This document shows positions 9,860-18,892 of a DNA stretch of 64,000 nucleotides, piece by piece. This DNA comes from an uncultured Flavobacteriaceae bacterium (lineage in GTDB: Bacteria > Bacteroidota > Bacteroidia > Flavobacteriales > Flavobacteriaceae), in contig CAJJCA010000016.1 in assembly GCA_905182575.1 (NCBI GenBank), forward strand, positions 45,477-109,476, given 5' to 3'. How positions within the stretch are numbered: position 1 is the stretch's first letter; every line of letters begins with the position of its first letter. Both the position numbers and the translations under genes were made by a program. The notes under the pieces are model-generated. The model was given only the letters and a program-made list of their open reading frames with translations. It was not told the DNA's origin and searched no databases.

Positions 9860-10128
9860 AAAAATTATTTTTTGTTGAAAGCTTTACTCCTAATATATTG
9901 ATGAAACTCCAGAGCCATCAGTTGCGCTGTTAAATTGACGTCTTATAGCACTACTTTTTTTGACTAGCTGCCAAGTTTATTGTCATACCAGACCATGAAT
10001 TTTTTGTGCCCTGTATTGAAGCCCCATTAAATAAAAGGTTAACAGTCAAAGATCACAATAAAATAATGTCAGTAGTTCGATCAAGACAAAATAAAGATAG
10101 GGATCTTTTAGATGCACTTTTTTTATGA
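9860..10128 (+). pseudogene. Possible decayed lipoprotein gene
   Basis: I recognise no family here. One frame gives a lipoprotein-like signal (RLIALLFLTSCQVYC, about 9938-9985). A second frame, open from 9964 to the TGA at 10126-10128, gives FIVIPDHEFFVPCIEAPLNK and ends in QNKDRDLLDALFL. A single frameshift would join them. The rest of the 9857-10420 gap is AT-rich with no supported gene. Confidence 0.25.
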
Positions 10129-10263
10129 TTTTTAAACTTGAGGAATTTAAACGTATGGTTTATTTGTAAATTAATTATTTATTTTTTATATAAAATGGGT
10201 TTGCAATCTCTTGGTAATGCTAAACAAAAACATTAATTAATTACGAATAATGAAATTTTTATA

Positions 10264-10289
10264 TAACTTTGGTTTAATATGCATGCATA
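10264..10289 (+). promoter_or_regulatory. Putative promoter and palindrome before an HTH gene
   Basis: TAACTTTG at 10264-10271 fits the TAnnTTTG -7 consensus, although no clear -33 TTG is present. The 12-bp palindrome TATGCATGCATA at 10278-10289 overlaps the expected transcription start. It could be an autoregulatory operator for the downstream HTH protein. This is inference only. Confidence 0.3.
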
Positions 10290-10420
10290 ATACAAACTAA
10301 TATAGTTTAGTATAATCAAACTTTCAGAGGAAAACGAAAGGCGAAGAATTAATAGCAGACAGCGTTAATGAGTATGCGATTAAATAAGATTATTTTATTG
10401 AAATCAAACAATTTTGAGAC

Positions 10421-10855
10421 ATGGCAAATGTTGAATTTAAAAAGGCAATGACCGAGCATTTCATCGAGGTCGTGAAATACCTTAAAGTTAGTGGTCGGGT
10501 TAAGTCCAAGACAGAAATTGGTGAAATTATTGGACAGCCCTTGCAGGTAATTTCTAAGCTTTTGAGTGGAGAGCGCATTATCACCTTAGAACAAACGCAG
10601 CTGTTAATCAAAAACACTAATATAAACAGTTACTGGTTCCTAACTGGAGAGGGATTAATGATTGATGACGACGACCACAAACTGAATGAACCCTCGGTTG
10701 ATTATCAAAAAACCGAAGGATCTACAATAAATACAATTGGGATATTATTGCCTTTAATCTCAGCTTTAGAAGAAAAGATAAAAACCTTAGAACAAAATAA
10801 TTCTATGTTTGTAGAACAATTAAAAGCTATTGTTGCTCTAACCAATACAAAATAA
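10421..10855 (+). CDS. Small HTH (Cro/CI-like) protein with C-terminal coiled coil
   Basis: This 144 aa protein has an N-terminal helix-turn-helix of the phage-repressor type: SKTEIGEIIGQPLQVISKLL (residues about 29-48), then WFLTGEGLMI, a segment common in CI-like repressors of Bacteroidota. A C-terminal helix (ISALEEKIKTLEQNNSMFVE) is likely a coiled coil for oligomerization. It is a presumed DNA-binding regulator; the target is unknown. It stands alone with a leader of about 140 bases and converges on accC. A similar protein is encoded at 35175-35516. Confidence 0.7.
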   Translation: MANVEFKKAMTEHFIEVVKYLKVSGRVKSKTEIGEIIGQPLQVISKLLSGERIITLEQTQLLIKNTNINSYWFLTGEGLMIDDDDHKLNEPSVDYQKTEGSTINTIGILLPLISALEEKIKTLEQNNSMFVEQLKAIVALTNTK

Positions 10856-10867
10856 TACTCTATTCAA

Positions 10868-12206
10868 TTAATCCTTCATTGAAAAGGATTCCATGAATTT
10901 TGTTGTGTAATTTCCCGAAATATAATCTGGATGATCCATTAATTTACGATGGAAAGGGATGGTTGTGTTGACTCCTTCAATAACAAATTCATCAAGAGCT
11001 CTTCTCATTTTATTTATTGCTTCCTGACGCGATTGTGCTGTCGTAATGAGCTTTGCAATCATCGAATCATAATATGGTGGAATAGTATAGCCACTATAAA
11101 CATGGGTGTCTAACCTTATGCCGTGTCCACCAGGAAAATGTAGCGTGGTAATTTTTCCAGGACTTGGTCGAAAGTCGTTGTAAGGATCTTCGGCGTTAAT
11201 TCGACATTCTATAGAGTGCATTTTTGGAAGGTAATTTTTCCCTGAAATAGTGACACCAGAAGCGACAAGGATTTGTTCTCTTATCAAATCAAAATCGATG
11301 ACCTGTTCCGTTATAGGATGTTCAACCTGAATTCTGGTATTCATTTCCATAAAATAGAAATTTCTGTGTTTGTCAACCAAAAATTCAACTGTTCCAGCGC
11401 CTTCATAACCAATTTTGCTAGCTAGTTACTGCAGCTTTTCCCATTTTATTTCTTAACTCTTTCGTCATGAATGGTGATGGAGTTTCTTCTGTCAATTTTT
11501 GATGTCTTCTTTGAATTGAACAATCTCTTTCTGACAAATGACAAGCTTTCCCATTTGAATCTCCAACAATTTGAATTTCAATGTGGCGGGGTTCTTCAAT
11601 AAGCTTTTCCATGTACATTCCGTCATTTCCAAAAGAAGCTGAGGCTTCCTGACGAGCACTTTCCCATGCTTTTTCGAGCTCCTCTTCTTTCCAAATAGCT
11701 CGCATTCCTTTTCCCCCTCCACCTGCAGTAGCTTTTAACATTACAGGATAGCCGATTTCTTTGGCTATTGTTCCAGCGGTAACTAGCGAATCTATTAAAC
11801 CTTCTGAGCCTGGAATGGTAGGAACACCAGCAGCTTTCATTGTTTCTTTGGCAGTAGCTTTATCTCCCATTTGCTCGATCATACTTGCCGAGGCTCCGAT
11901 AAACTTGATTCCATGTTCTTCACAAATCTTAGAAAACTTTGCGTTTTCTGAAAGGAAGCCATAGCCAGGATGGATTGCGTCAGCATTACAGATTTCAGCG
12001 GCTGCAATGATATTAGAAATCTTCAGATAGGACTCTGAACTGGCCGCTGGGCCAATACATACTGCCTCATCTGCAAATCTTACATGCAGACTTTCTTCAT
12101 CAGCCTTGGAGTAAACAGCGACGGTTTTAATGTCCATTTCTTTACAAGTCCTGATCAATCGCATAGCGATTTCACCACGATTGGCGATTAATATTTTTTT
12201 GAACAT
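10868..12206 (-). CDS. accC: Biotin carboxylase of acetyl-CoA carboxylase, one frameshift
   Basis: It carboxylates biotin on AccB with ATP and bicarbonate, the first step of fatty-acid synthesis. The N-terminal part starts [20 protein letters not shown] and contains the ATP-grasp glycine loop ([15 protein letters not shown]) and [10 protein letters not shown]. It stops after KMGKAAVTS at 11418. The other frame continues as [20 protein letters not shown] and [15 protein letters not shown]. The break is at about 11420-11432, in the sequence AGTAACTAGCTAGC. The combined length of about 450 aa is normal. It is last in the fabH-accB-accC cluster, 11 bases after accB. Confidence 0.93.
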
Positions 12207-12217
12207 TTTGAGTGAAA

Positions 12218-12709
12218 TTAAGCAGGTTCAACTAAAAAAAGAGGCTGATCAAATTCAACCGGAGAAGAGTCATCAACTAAAATTTTAACGATTTTCCCGT
12301 TTACTTCGGATTCGATTTCGTTGAATAGTTTCATTGCTTCAATCACACAAAGCACATCTCCTTCTTTAATAGTGTCCCCGACCTCAACAAAAAGAGGTTT
12401 GTCAGGCGAAGATTTTCTGTAAAAAGTCCCAATCATTGGGGACTTTATCGTAATGAGATTGTCCGTATTCTCTTTTGCGTTTTCTTTCGATGGTTTTTCA
12501 ACAGAAGGTTGTTCTGCTTGTACTGGAACCAATTGAGACGTAGGAACTACTCCAGGTTGAACTGGTTGAAGGGAAGTGATTGAATCCGAGAAATGCCCTT
12601 CAGAATTGGCTTTAATCGTGATTTTAAAATCATCTGTTTCCAGTTTAACTTCATGTGCTCCTGACTTAGCAACAAACTTGATTAGGTTTTGGATTTCTTT
12701 AATTTCCAT
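12218..12709 (-). CDS. accB: Biotin carboxyl carrier protein
   Basis: It carries biotin between the carboxylase and carboxyltransferase subunits of acetyl-CoA carboxylase. The 163 aa protein has an N-terminal helical region ([20 protein letters not shown]), a Pro/Gln/Val-rich linker and a C-terminal biotinyl domain with the modification site [10 protein letters not shown]. The frame is intact. It lies between fabH and accC on the same strand. Confidence 0.95.
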   Translation of the reverse strand: MEIKEIQNLIKFVAKSGAHEVKLETDDFKITIKANSEGHFSDSITSLQPVQPGVVPTSQLVPVQAEQPSVEKPSKENAKENTDNLITIKSPMIGTFYRKSSPDKPLFVEVGDTIKEGDVLCVIEAMKLFNEIESEVNGKIVKILVDDSSPVEFDQPLFLVEPA

Positions 12710-12729
12710 TATTCAAATAATTTATATTA

Positions 12730-13730
12730 TTAATATGCCCAAGTTAAATAGGCAGCACCCCAGGTAAATCCACCTCCAAATGCTGCAAAAATTAATTTAT
12801 CTCCTGGCTTTAGTTTTGATTCATAGTCAAACAACAGCAGTGGCAATGTAGCCGCTGTTGTATTTCCATAGTATTCAATGTTTTTCATTATTTTTTCTTC
12901 CCTTCTTTTCTTAATTAGCAGTAGCTTCTATGATTCTTTTATTTGCTTGATGTGGAACAAGATAATCTAATTTCTCGGGGTCAATATTATTTCTTTTAAG
13001 AATTTCTTCCGTGGCATTCGCCATCTCAGACACCGCGTATTTGAAAACCGATTTTCCATCTTGATGGAGGTTGTGTAAACCATTCTTAAACGTTTCTTCA
13101 GAAGTCGGATACAAAGACCCGCCTGCCTTTATGTTTAAAAACATTCTTCCTGATCCATCTGACCTTAGATACTCATCTTCCCAGCCAAAATCGTTTTGAG
13201 TGGCTTCAAATAATGCTGCTCCAGCACCATCTCCAAAAATAACACATGTAGATCGATCTGTATAATTCACAATGGACGACATTTTATCCGCACCAATGAC
13301 CATTACTTTTTTGTAACGTCCTGATTCAATATGGCAGAAGCTGTTGACATCGCATAAAGAAAACCGGAACAAGCGGCTTGAAGGTCATAAGCAAAAGCAT
13401 TCGTCGCACCAATTTCGGAAGCGACATAGGCTGCTGTTGCAGCAACTGGCATATCGGGCGTAATGGTAGCAACAATGAGCATGTCAATCGAAGTTGGATC
13501 AACTTGTTTTTTTTGTATGAGATCTTCTGCTGCTTTTATGGCCATAAAGGAAGTTCCTTGGCCTTGTCTTTAAGTATTCTTCTTTCCTTTATTCCTGTTC
13601 TGCTGACGATCCATTCATCGTTAGTGTCGACCATCTTTTCAAGGTCTGCGTTGGTAAGCTTGTCTTCTGGGACAAATCCTCCTACTCCAGTAATTGCAGC
13701 CTTTCTTATCGCTGAATTTTTATAATCCAT
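12730..13730 (-). CDS. fabH: Beta-ketoacyl-ACP synthase III, three frameshifts
   Basis: It condenses acetyl-CoA with malonyl-ACP to start fatty-acid synthesis. The pieces in order are: [20 protein letters not shown] from 13730; [13 protein letters not shown] and [13 protein letters not shown] with the catalytic Cys; [14 protein letters not shown] with the catalytic His; and [20 protein letters not shown] with the catalytic Asn, ending in [15 protein letters not shown] at 12730. Breaks lie near 13540, 13310-13370 and 12910-12920. All three catalytic residues are present, so the gene is probably functional in the organism. Confidence 0.9.
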
Positions 13731-13811
13731 CAGTAAATTACTTCCTGTGTGAGTTGCAAATATTCATTGTGAAGATAATCGTTTTTTGTAGTAATCAAAA
13801 TCTTTATTAAT

Positions 13812-13839
13812 AAAAAAAGCCCTCCAAAGTAGGGAGAGC
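13812..13839 (-). terminator. Rho-independent terminator after rpmF
   Basis: On the minus strand GCTCTCC, a seven-base loop and GGAGGGC form a stem with one G-U pair, followed by seven T. It lies between rpmF and fabH, so the yceD-rpmF transcript may end or be attenuated here and fabH may need its own promoter. Confidence 0.6.
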
Positions 13840-13864
13840 ATTTATGATATAAAAGCAATGTTGA

Positions 13865-14062
13865 TTATGCTTCGACTACTTCGCTGCTGTCGATCAAAAC
13901 TTTACCTCTGTAATAAAGTTTTCCTTCGTGCCAGTGTGCTCGGTGATAGAGGTGAGATTCGCCTGTTGTTGTACAAGTTGCAATTTGTTGAAAAGCAGCT
14001 TTATAGTGCGTTCTTCTCTTGTCTCTTCTGGTTTTCGATATTTTCCGTTTAGGATGTGCCAT
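13865..14062 (-). CDS. rpmF: 50S ribosomal protein L32
   Basis: This small component of the large ribosomal subunit is 65 aa and intact. It begins [20 protein letters not shown], the L32 hallmark, and ends in [19 protein letters not shown]. It follows the YceD-like gene by 30 bases, the usual yceD-rpmF pairing. Confidence 0.97.
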   Translation of the reverse strand: MAHPKRKISKTRRDKRRTHYKAAFQQIATCTTTGESHLYHRAHWHEGKLYYRGKVLIDSSEVVEA

Positions 14063-14092
14063 TTTAGTCCCTTTTTTTTGAATTATATATAA

Positions 14093-14659
14093 TTACAATA
14101 AATCTTTTAATTTATTCCACCTCGGATCTAAGTCTTCGGAGGATCCTTCTTGTTGAGGTTGTAATTCTTTTAGTTTGTCTAATATTTCTGATTCAAGTGT
14201 ACCATCTTCAATGCCAGGGTGAACTCTCTTCTGAGGGATTGCCAAAACAATCATTTCATAGAGGTGTTGAGAGACACTTAACTCATAACTACCTTGCGGT
14301 AGTATTAGAATTTCATCATTGTACTGATTTTCCTCGGCTCCAAACTTTACAACCAATTGGAATTCTGTATCCAAAGGGAAGTCAAAGAGCTCTGTAGTAA
14401 TGTCACATGGTATTTTCACCTTGCCTTGTGCTTTAAAATCAAGCGTAAGTATGGTGGGTTTCTTTTCGAAATTCAAAGCAACTTTTATGTTTGCTTCATT
14501 AAAATCTAAAAAATCATAACCTTCAAAGAACGTATTGTCTAACTCATAGTCAAAATGATGATGACCGTCTTTCAATCCTACAAAAGGAATTAAAAATGCT
14601 GAATCTGTTTTCATCTCTTCAACTTTTGAGCCTGCAAATTTATGAAAAAAAAGAGACAA
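14093..14659 (-). CDS. YceD/DUF177 family protein
   Basis: This family is linked to 23S rRNA or large-subunit maturation and is almost always upstream of rpmF, as here. The conserved part begins MKTDSAFLIPFVGLKDGHHH, which places the likely start at 14614 rather than 14659. The family core LDFKAQGKVKIPCDITTELF, with a single Cys, follows. The C-terminus DPRWNKLKDLL matches the typical ending. The annotated longer N-terminus overlaps the 3' end of pdxA. Confidence 0.88.
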   Translation of the reverse strand: MSLFFHKFAGSKVEEMKTDSAFLIPFVGLKDGHHHFDYELDNTFFEGYDFLDFNEANIKVALNFEKKPTILTLDFKAQGKVKIPCDITTELFDFPLDTEFQLVVKFGAEENQYNDEILILPQGSYELSVSQHLYEMIVLAIPQKRVHPGIEDGTLESEILDKLKELQPQQEGSSEDLDPRWNKLKDLL

Positions 14660-14679
14660 ATAAGGTTTTATCTGTTTTT

Positions 14680-15680
14680 TTAGACCTTCGTCTCTTTTCT
14701 ATGGGAAAATATTTTCCTAGCCATAAAAATTGCTGCTCTGAAAGAACCCGTATGAGCTTCTCCTTTTCCTGCAATTTCAAAAGCTGTACCGTGATCTGGA
14801 GATGTTCGACTTTATTTAATCCTGCGGTAAAATTTATTCCCTCGCCAAAGGTAAGCGTCTTAAATGGAATAAGTCCTTGGTCGTGATAAATCGCAAGAAT
14901 TCCATCAAATTGTTTAAGAGATTGATTACCAAAAAAACTGTCTGCCGCAAAAGGGCCATAAATCAAGTTTCCATCGGCGCTTAATTTTTCAATTACAGGA
15001 CGGATTATTGTGTCATCCTCATCTCCGATAACCCCTTTATCTCCGGCATGTGGGTTAATCCCCAAAACCCCAATTTTAGGTCGATTAATTCCAAAGTCGT
15101 GTTGAAGAGAGGTTTCTTGTTGTTTTAGTTTTTCTTTTAAAAGTTCTTCTGAAACCGAAGCCGCGATATCTTTTATCGGTATGTGATCCGTCAAAAGCGC
15201 AACTTTTAAATTATCCGACACCATAAACATCAGACTATTTCCTTCAAGTTCTTGAGCCAAATAGGAGGTATGGCCTGGAAAGGAAAAGTCGTCAGATTGA
15301 ATTGTTTCCTTATTTATCGGAGCAGTGACAAGAACATCTACTTCATTTTTTTTTAAAGCCTGGGCGGCTTTCCTGAGAGACTCTAATGCCATTGCTCCCG
15401 CAACCTTAGAGGGCTCGCCAAAAACCAATTGTTCATTAGCGTCTTTAATGTTGACAACATTCAGTTGGGCCAAATGTGGTTTTCCCTGGTTATTAAGCGA
15501 AAACAAATTAGTGGTTAATTTAAAATGAGCTTTCTGTTTGTTGAGTAGCTTGATTGGAGCGAAAACAATTGGTGTGAAAAAATCAAAAATTCTTTTGTCT
15601 TCAAAAATCTTTAAAATAATCTCGATTCCCACCCCATTGGGGTCTCCCATTGAAATCCCCACTTTAATTTTATCGGACAT
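14680..15680 (-). CDS. pdxA: 4-hydroxythreonine-4-phosphate dehydrogenase, one frameshift
   Basis: It acts in pyridoxal phosphate biosynthesis, oxidising and decarboxylating 4-phosphohydroxy-threonine. It begins MSDKIKVGISMGDPNGVGIE. Metal and substrate motifs are seen as FPGHTSYLAQ, GINPHAGDKGVIGDED and YHDQGLIPFKTL. The frame from 15680 goes wrong after GLNKV. A one-base deletion near 14815 explains this, since the next frame reads TSPDHGTAFEIAGKGEAHTG, the normal C-terminus, to a TAA at 14680-14682. It is divergent from ribE. Confidence 0.92.
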
Positions 15681-15738
15681 CTTTTGTTGGTTTTTTTATT
15701 CCTAATTTTACAACGTAAATGTAATTAAAATCTACAGC

Positions 15739-16321
15739 ATGTTTACAGGAATTATAGAGGCTTTTGGAAAAGTTGTGACACTCGAACGTGAAATGGAAAA
15801 CCTCCACATCACAATCGAGAGCAGTTTGTCAAAGGAACTGAAAGTCGATCAAAGTCTGGCCCACAACGGGGTCTGCCTTACTGTGGTCAAAATTGTTGAA
15901 AACAATTATACCGTTACGGCCATCAAAGAAACGCTTGATAAATCTAACTTGAATGAGTTAAAAGTTGGAGATCTGGTCAATTTAGAAAGAGCAATGAAAA
16001 TGAATGCTCGATTGGATGGACATATTGTTCAAGGACATGTAGATCAAGTAGGATACTGTTCGGCAGTCGAGTTTAATGAAGGAAGCTGGGAATATTCGTT
16101 TGAATAAATACCTAAAAAAAATATTACGATTGAAAAAGGATCTATAACCGTCAATGGGGTGAGTTTGACCGTCGTGAATTCCATGAGAAAACTCTTTTTC
16201 AGTAGCTATCATTCCCTATACCTACGAGCACACAAATTTTAAAGCGTTTAAAGTAGGTTCAAAAATCAATTTGGAATTTGATCTCATCGGAAAATACATT
16301 GCTAAACTAAATAGAATATAA
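15739..16321 (+). CDS. ribE: Riboflavin synthase alpha chain, disrupted
   Basis: It converts two 6,7-dimethyl-8-ribityllumazines to riboflavin. It begins MFTGIIEAFGKV and has the two-repeat lumazine-binding structure: NGVCLTVVKI in repeat 1, GHIVQGHVDQVG between the repeats and NGVSLTVVNS in repeat 2. An in-frame TAA at 16105 interrupts it, after which the same frame continues IPKKN-like into ITIEKGSITVNGVSL. Indels between about 16175 and 16205 then move the reading to VAIIPYTYEHTNFKAFKVGS, which ends at 16321. The total of about 194 aa is normal. Confidence 0.9.
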
Positions 16322-16373
16322 AAAGTCTTTTCCCTTTTGATTTTTTAATTAACTTAGTCAAAACACTATAATT

Positions 16374-17678
16374 ATGTCTATACTAGAGTTGTCCACAATT
16401 TTATTGTGTCTCGCTTCAATCTTTTCTCTCATTAATATTCGCTTACTAAAATTACCTCAAACGATTGGTTTAATGGTTTTAGCACTTATGTTGTCAGTAG
16501 TTGTTACGATTATTGGTGCTGTTTTTCCTTTTGTGTTTGAAACCGTTAATGAAATCACTAAAGAATTTGATTTTAGTGAACTTTTGGTTAATGTAATGCT
16601 ACCTTTTCTTCTCTTCGCAGGAGCAATAAGTGTTAACGTTCATGAGTTGTTAAAAGATAAAGTAACTATTCTCCTTTTAGCTTGTTTCGGAGTACTGTTT
16701 TCAACATTCGCTGTTGGTACAGGACTTTATTGGCTTGTTAATCAACCTTTATTGGGGCTTATGGACTTGGGTGTGGATTATATTGATTGTTTGCTTTTTG
16801 GCTCGCTAATAGCCCCTACAGACCCTATTGCAGTTTTAGCAATGGTCAAAAAAATGAATTTGTCTTCAATAACAGAAACCAGAATTGCTGGTGAATCATT
16901 GTTTAACGATGGTATTGGTGTAGTAGTCTTCTTGACCCTATTAACCATTCAACAAAATGGTATAGAAAATATAACTATTGCCAGTGTAGGGGGTTTGTTT
17001 ATTACTGAAGTAATTGGTGGGATTGCATTAGGGTCAGCAATGGGTTTTTTCGGCTTAAAGTTGCTTAAATATATAGAAAATGAATACATGGAGTTAGAAG
17101 TATTGATCACTATCTCTCTCGTTCTTCTGCTACCAGTAATATGTCATTACTTCCATTTTTCAGCCGTTCTCGGAATAGTTGTAATGGGCCTATTTTTAAA
17201 TCAAAATATTGACGCAGACAAAAAAGCAGATGGTGTTCAAAAAGCCATGGGTGATTATGTCTACAAGTTCTGGCATCTATTAGATGAAACGTTAAATGCC
17301 GTTTTATTTATACTTATTGGATTAGAAATTATAACCGTTTTTGAATCCTTTAGGTTAAATTATGTTTTAATCTCTTTAATTGTAATAGTACTGGTAGTTG
17401 GATCAAGATGGATTGGAGTTAGTATTCCTATTTTTTTCTTGTCTATGTTTAAGACTTTTGAAAAGAAAACTGCAATAATTATTACCTGGGGTGGGCTTCG
17501 TGGAGGATTAAGCGTCGCATTAGCTTTAAACTTGCCCGATTCAATTGGAGAAGGAAAGGCGTTAATTCTTTTCCTTACATATGTAATTGTGTTGTTTACA
17601 ATCTTAGTACAAGGGCTTACCTTGAAAAAAGATAGTAAAATAGACTTTTCAAATTATTTTAATTTATATTTGAAATGA
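16374..17678 (+). CDS. CPA1-family Na+/H+ antiporter (NhaP-like)
   Basis: This inner-membrane monovalent cation/proton exchanger has 434 aa and about 11-12 hydrophobic segments. Diagnostic motifs are SLIAPTDPIAVLAMV (ion-binding Asp region), GESLFNDGIGVVVF (the ND pair), LIGLEI and ITWGGLRGGLSVALAL. The frame is intact, so it contrasts with its broken neighbours. It starts 52 bases after ribE on the same strand and is probably independent. Confidence 0.92.
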   Translation: MSILELSTILLCLASIFSLINIRLLKLPQTIGLMVLALMLSVVVTIIGAVFPFVFETVNEITKEFDFSELLVNVMLPFLLFAGAISVNVHELLKDKVTILLLACFGVLFSTFAVGTGLYWLVNQPLLGLMDLGVDYIDCLLFGSLIAPTDPIAVLAMVKKMNLSSITETRIAGESLFNDGIGVVVFLTLLTIQQNGIENITIASVGGLFITEVIGGIALGSAMGFFGLKLLKYIENEYMELEVLITISLVLLLPVICHYFHFSAVLGIVVMGLFLNQNIDADKKADGVQKAMGDYVYKFWHLLDETLNAVLFILIGLEIITVFESFRLNYVLISLIVIVLVVGSRWIGVSIPIFFLSMFKTFEKKTAIIITWGGLRGGLSVALALNLPDSIGEGKALILFLTYVIVLFTILVQGLTLKKDSKIDFSNYFNLYLK

Positions 17679-17733
17679 AATATTAGCGCTGTGACAACAG
17701 TGATGTTTAATTTAATAAAGAAAGGAGGGTCAT

Positions 17734-17796
17734 ATGTTTTACCAAGATAATTTGAGGAAGTTAAAACAGCAGATACCCCGTTTTGATCTGTTGTAA
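17734..17796 (+). CDS. Possible 20-residue small protein with a strong ribosome-binding site
   Basis: An ATG at 17734 follows AAAGGAGGG, an unusually strong Shine-Dalgarno match for this phylum, at 4-5 bases spacing. It opens a 20-codon frame (MFYQDNLRKLKQQIPRFDLL) ending in TAA. A clear terminator follows 20 bases later, so a short transcript is plausible. An alternative view is decay of a longer gene: another frame reads MFNLIKKGGSYVLPR, stop, then FEEVKTADTPF, stop. Expression is not shown by sequence. Confidence 0.35.
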   Translation: MFYQDNLRKLKQQIPRFDLL

Positions 17797-17816
17797 ATAT
17801 TCCTTATCTATTGTAC

Positions 17817-17846
17817 AAAGGCGAATCGATGGATTCGCCTTTTTTG
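17817..17846 (+). terminator. Rho-independent terminator
   Basis: AAAGGCGAATC and GATTCGCCTTT form a perfect 11-bp stem around a GATG loop, followed by T-rich sequence. It would end transcription of the antiporter gene or of the small reading frame just upstream. Confidence 0.8.
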
Positions 17847-17885
17847 TTATTTTATAATTAAATTTGAATAAATATTAGAAAAAAA

Positions 17886-18824
17886 GTGAATCAAATTCCT
17901 AGAATAAATCTTGAAGACTTTCTTTCAAATGATCCCGAAAGAAAAGCCGAATTCGTTAAAAAGCTTGGAAATGCATTTAGCGAAATAGGCTTCGTTGCCT
18001 TAAAAGGTCATTTTTTAACCCCCAAAATTATAGCGGAATTGTACCTTCAAATTGAAGCCTTTTTTAAACTTCCACTTGAAGTAAAAAAGAAATATGAAAT
18101 TCCTAATTTGGGTGGACAACGAGGATACACCTCCTTTGGAAAAGAGCACGCTAAAGGTCGTAAGACTGGAGATTTAAAAGAATTTTGGCACTTTGGTCAA
18201 TACCTTGAAAAAGATGATTTAAATATGGTTTATCCCAATAACATAATTGTAAGTGAAATTCCTGAGTTTAACGAGATTGGAAAAAAAGCCTACCAACTTT
18301 TAGAAAAAACCGCGCTACAGGTGCTGCGAGGAATTGCTTCTTATTTAGAGTTAGAAGAAAAATACTTTGACGGATACATCAAAAATGGCAATTCTATTTT
18401 ACGCCCAATTCGCTATCCCCCTATTCTAGAGGAACCCAAAGAAGCAGAAAGGGCGGCAGCGCATGGTGATATCAACTTAATCACCCTGCTTATGGGGGCA
18501 CAGGGTCGTGGACTCCAAGTCAAAAACAACAGTGGACAATGGATTGACGCCATTGCAGAAGAGGACGAATTGATGATTAATATCGGAGACATGTTGTCTC
18601 GCCACACCAACAATCGTCTTAAATCAACCATTCATAGGGTCATAAATCCCGTAAAAAAACACTTGGGAAAATCTCGATATTCCATTCCCTTTTTTATGCA
18701 TCCCTTGGCTTCCATGCCACTTAACTGTATGGGTATAACTGATGAAAAAAATCCAAAAGCCTTTGAAGACATTACAGCGGGAGAATTCCTCAACGAGCGC
18801 CTAATCGATTTAGGACTAATTTGA
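17886..18824 (+). CDS. 2-oxoglutarate/Fe(II)-dependent dioxygenase, isopenicillin-N-synthase-like
   Basis: This cytosolic oxygenase has 312 aa. The N-terminal DIOX_N region is IPRINLEDFLSNDPERK, GFVALKGHFL. The double-stranded beta-helix core carries the iron triad: AAHGDINLITLL gives HxD and STIHRVINP gives the distal His, followed by the RYSIPFF arginine for 2-oxoglutarate. It starts with GTG at 17886. Substrate is unknown; family members act on diverse small molecules. Confidence 0.85.
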   Translation: MNQIPRINLEDFLSNDPERKAEFVKKLGNAFSEIGFVALKGHFLTPKIIAELYLQIEAFFKLPLEVKKKYEIPNLGGQRGYTSFGKEHAKGRKTGDLKEFWHFGQYLEKDDLNMVYPNNIIVSEIPEFNEIGKKAYQLLEKTALQVLRGIASYLELEEKYFDGYIKNGNSILRPIRYPPILEEPKEAERAAAHGDINLITLLMGAQGRGLQVKNNSGQWIDAIAEEDELMINIGDMLSRHTNNRLKSTIHRVINPVKKHLGKSRYSIPFFMHPLASMPLNCMGITDEKNPKAFEDITAGEFLNERLIDLGLI

Positions 18825-18892
18825 AATGAAAGATATTTGTTCTTATTTTGAATCCAATAAATTAAAAAAACAACCTATTATTTTCAATTGTA

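Noticed and set aside
9860..9990. Possible minus-strand GAPDH-like peptide (VWYDN)
   Set aside because: Only five residues resemble the motif and the frame stops at once; the plus-strand lipoprotein reading explains the region better.
180..16321. Use of an alternative genetic code or programmed frameshifting to explain the broken genes
   Set aside because: The breaks use different shifts and different sites, no slippery-sequence pattern recurs, and intact genes use normal stop codons.
17817..17842. Hairpin GGCGAATC/GATTCGCC as an attachment site
   Set aside because: No integrase or tRNA is nearby and the T-run shows a simple terminator.
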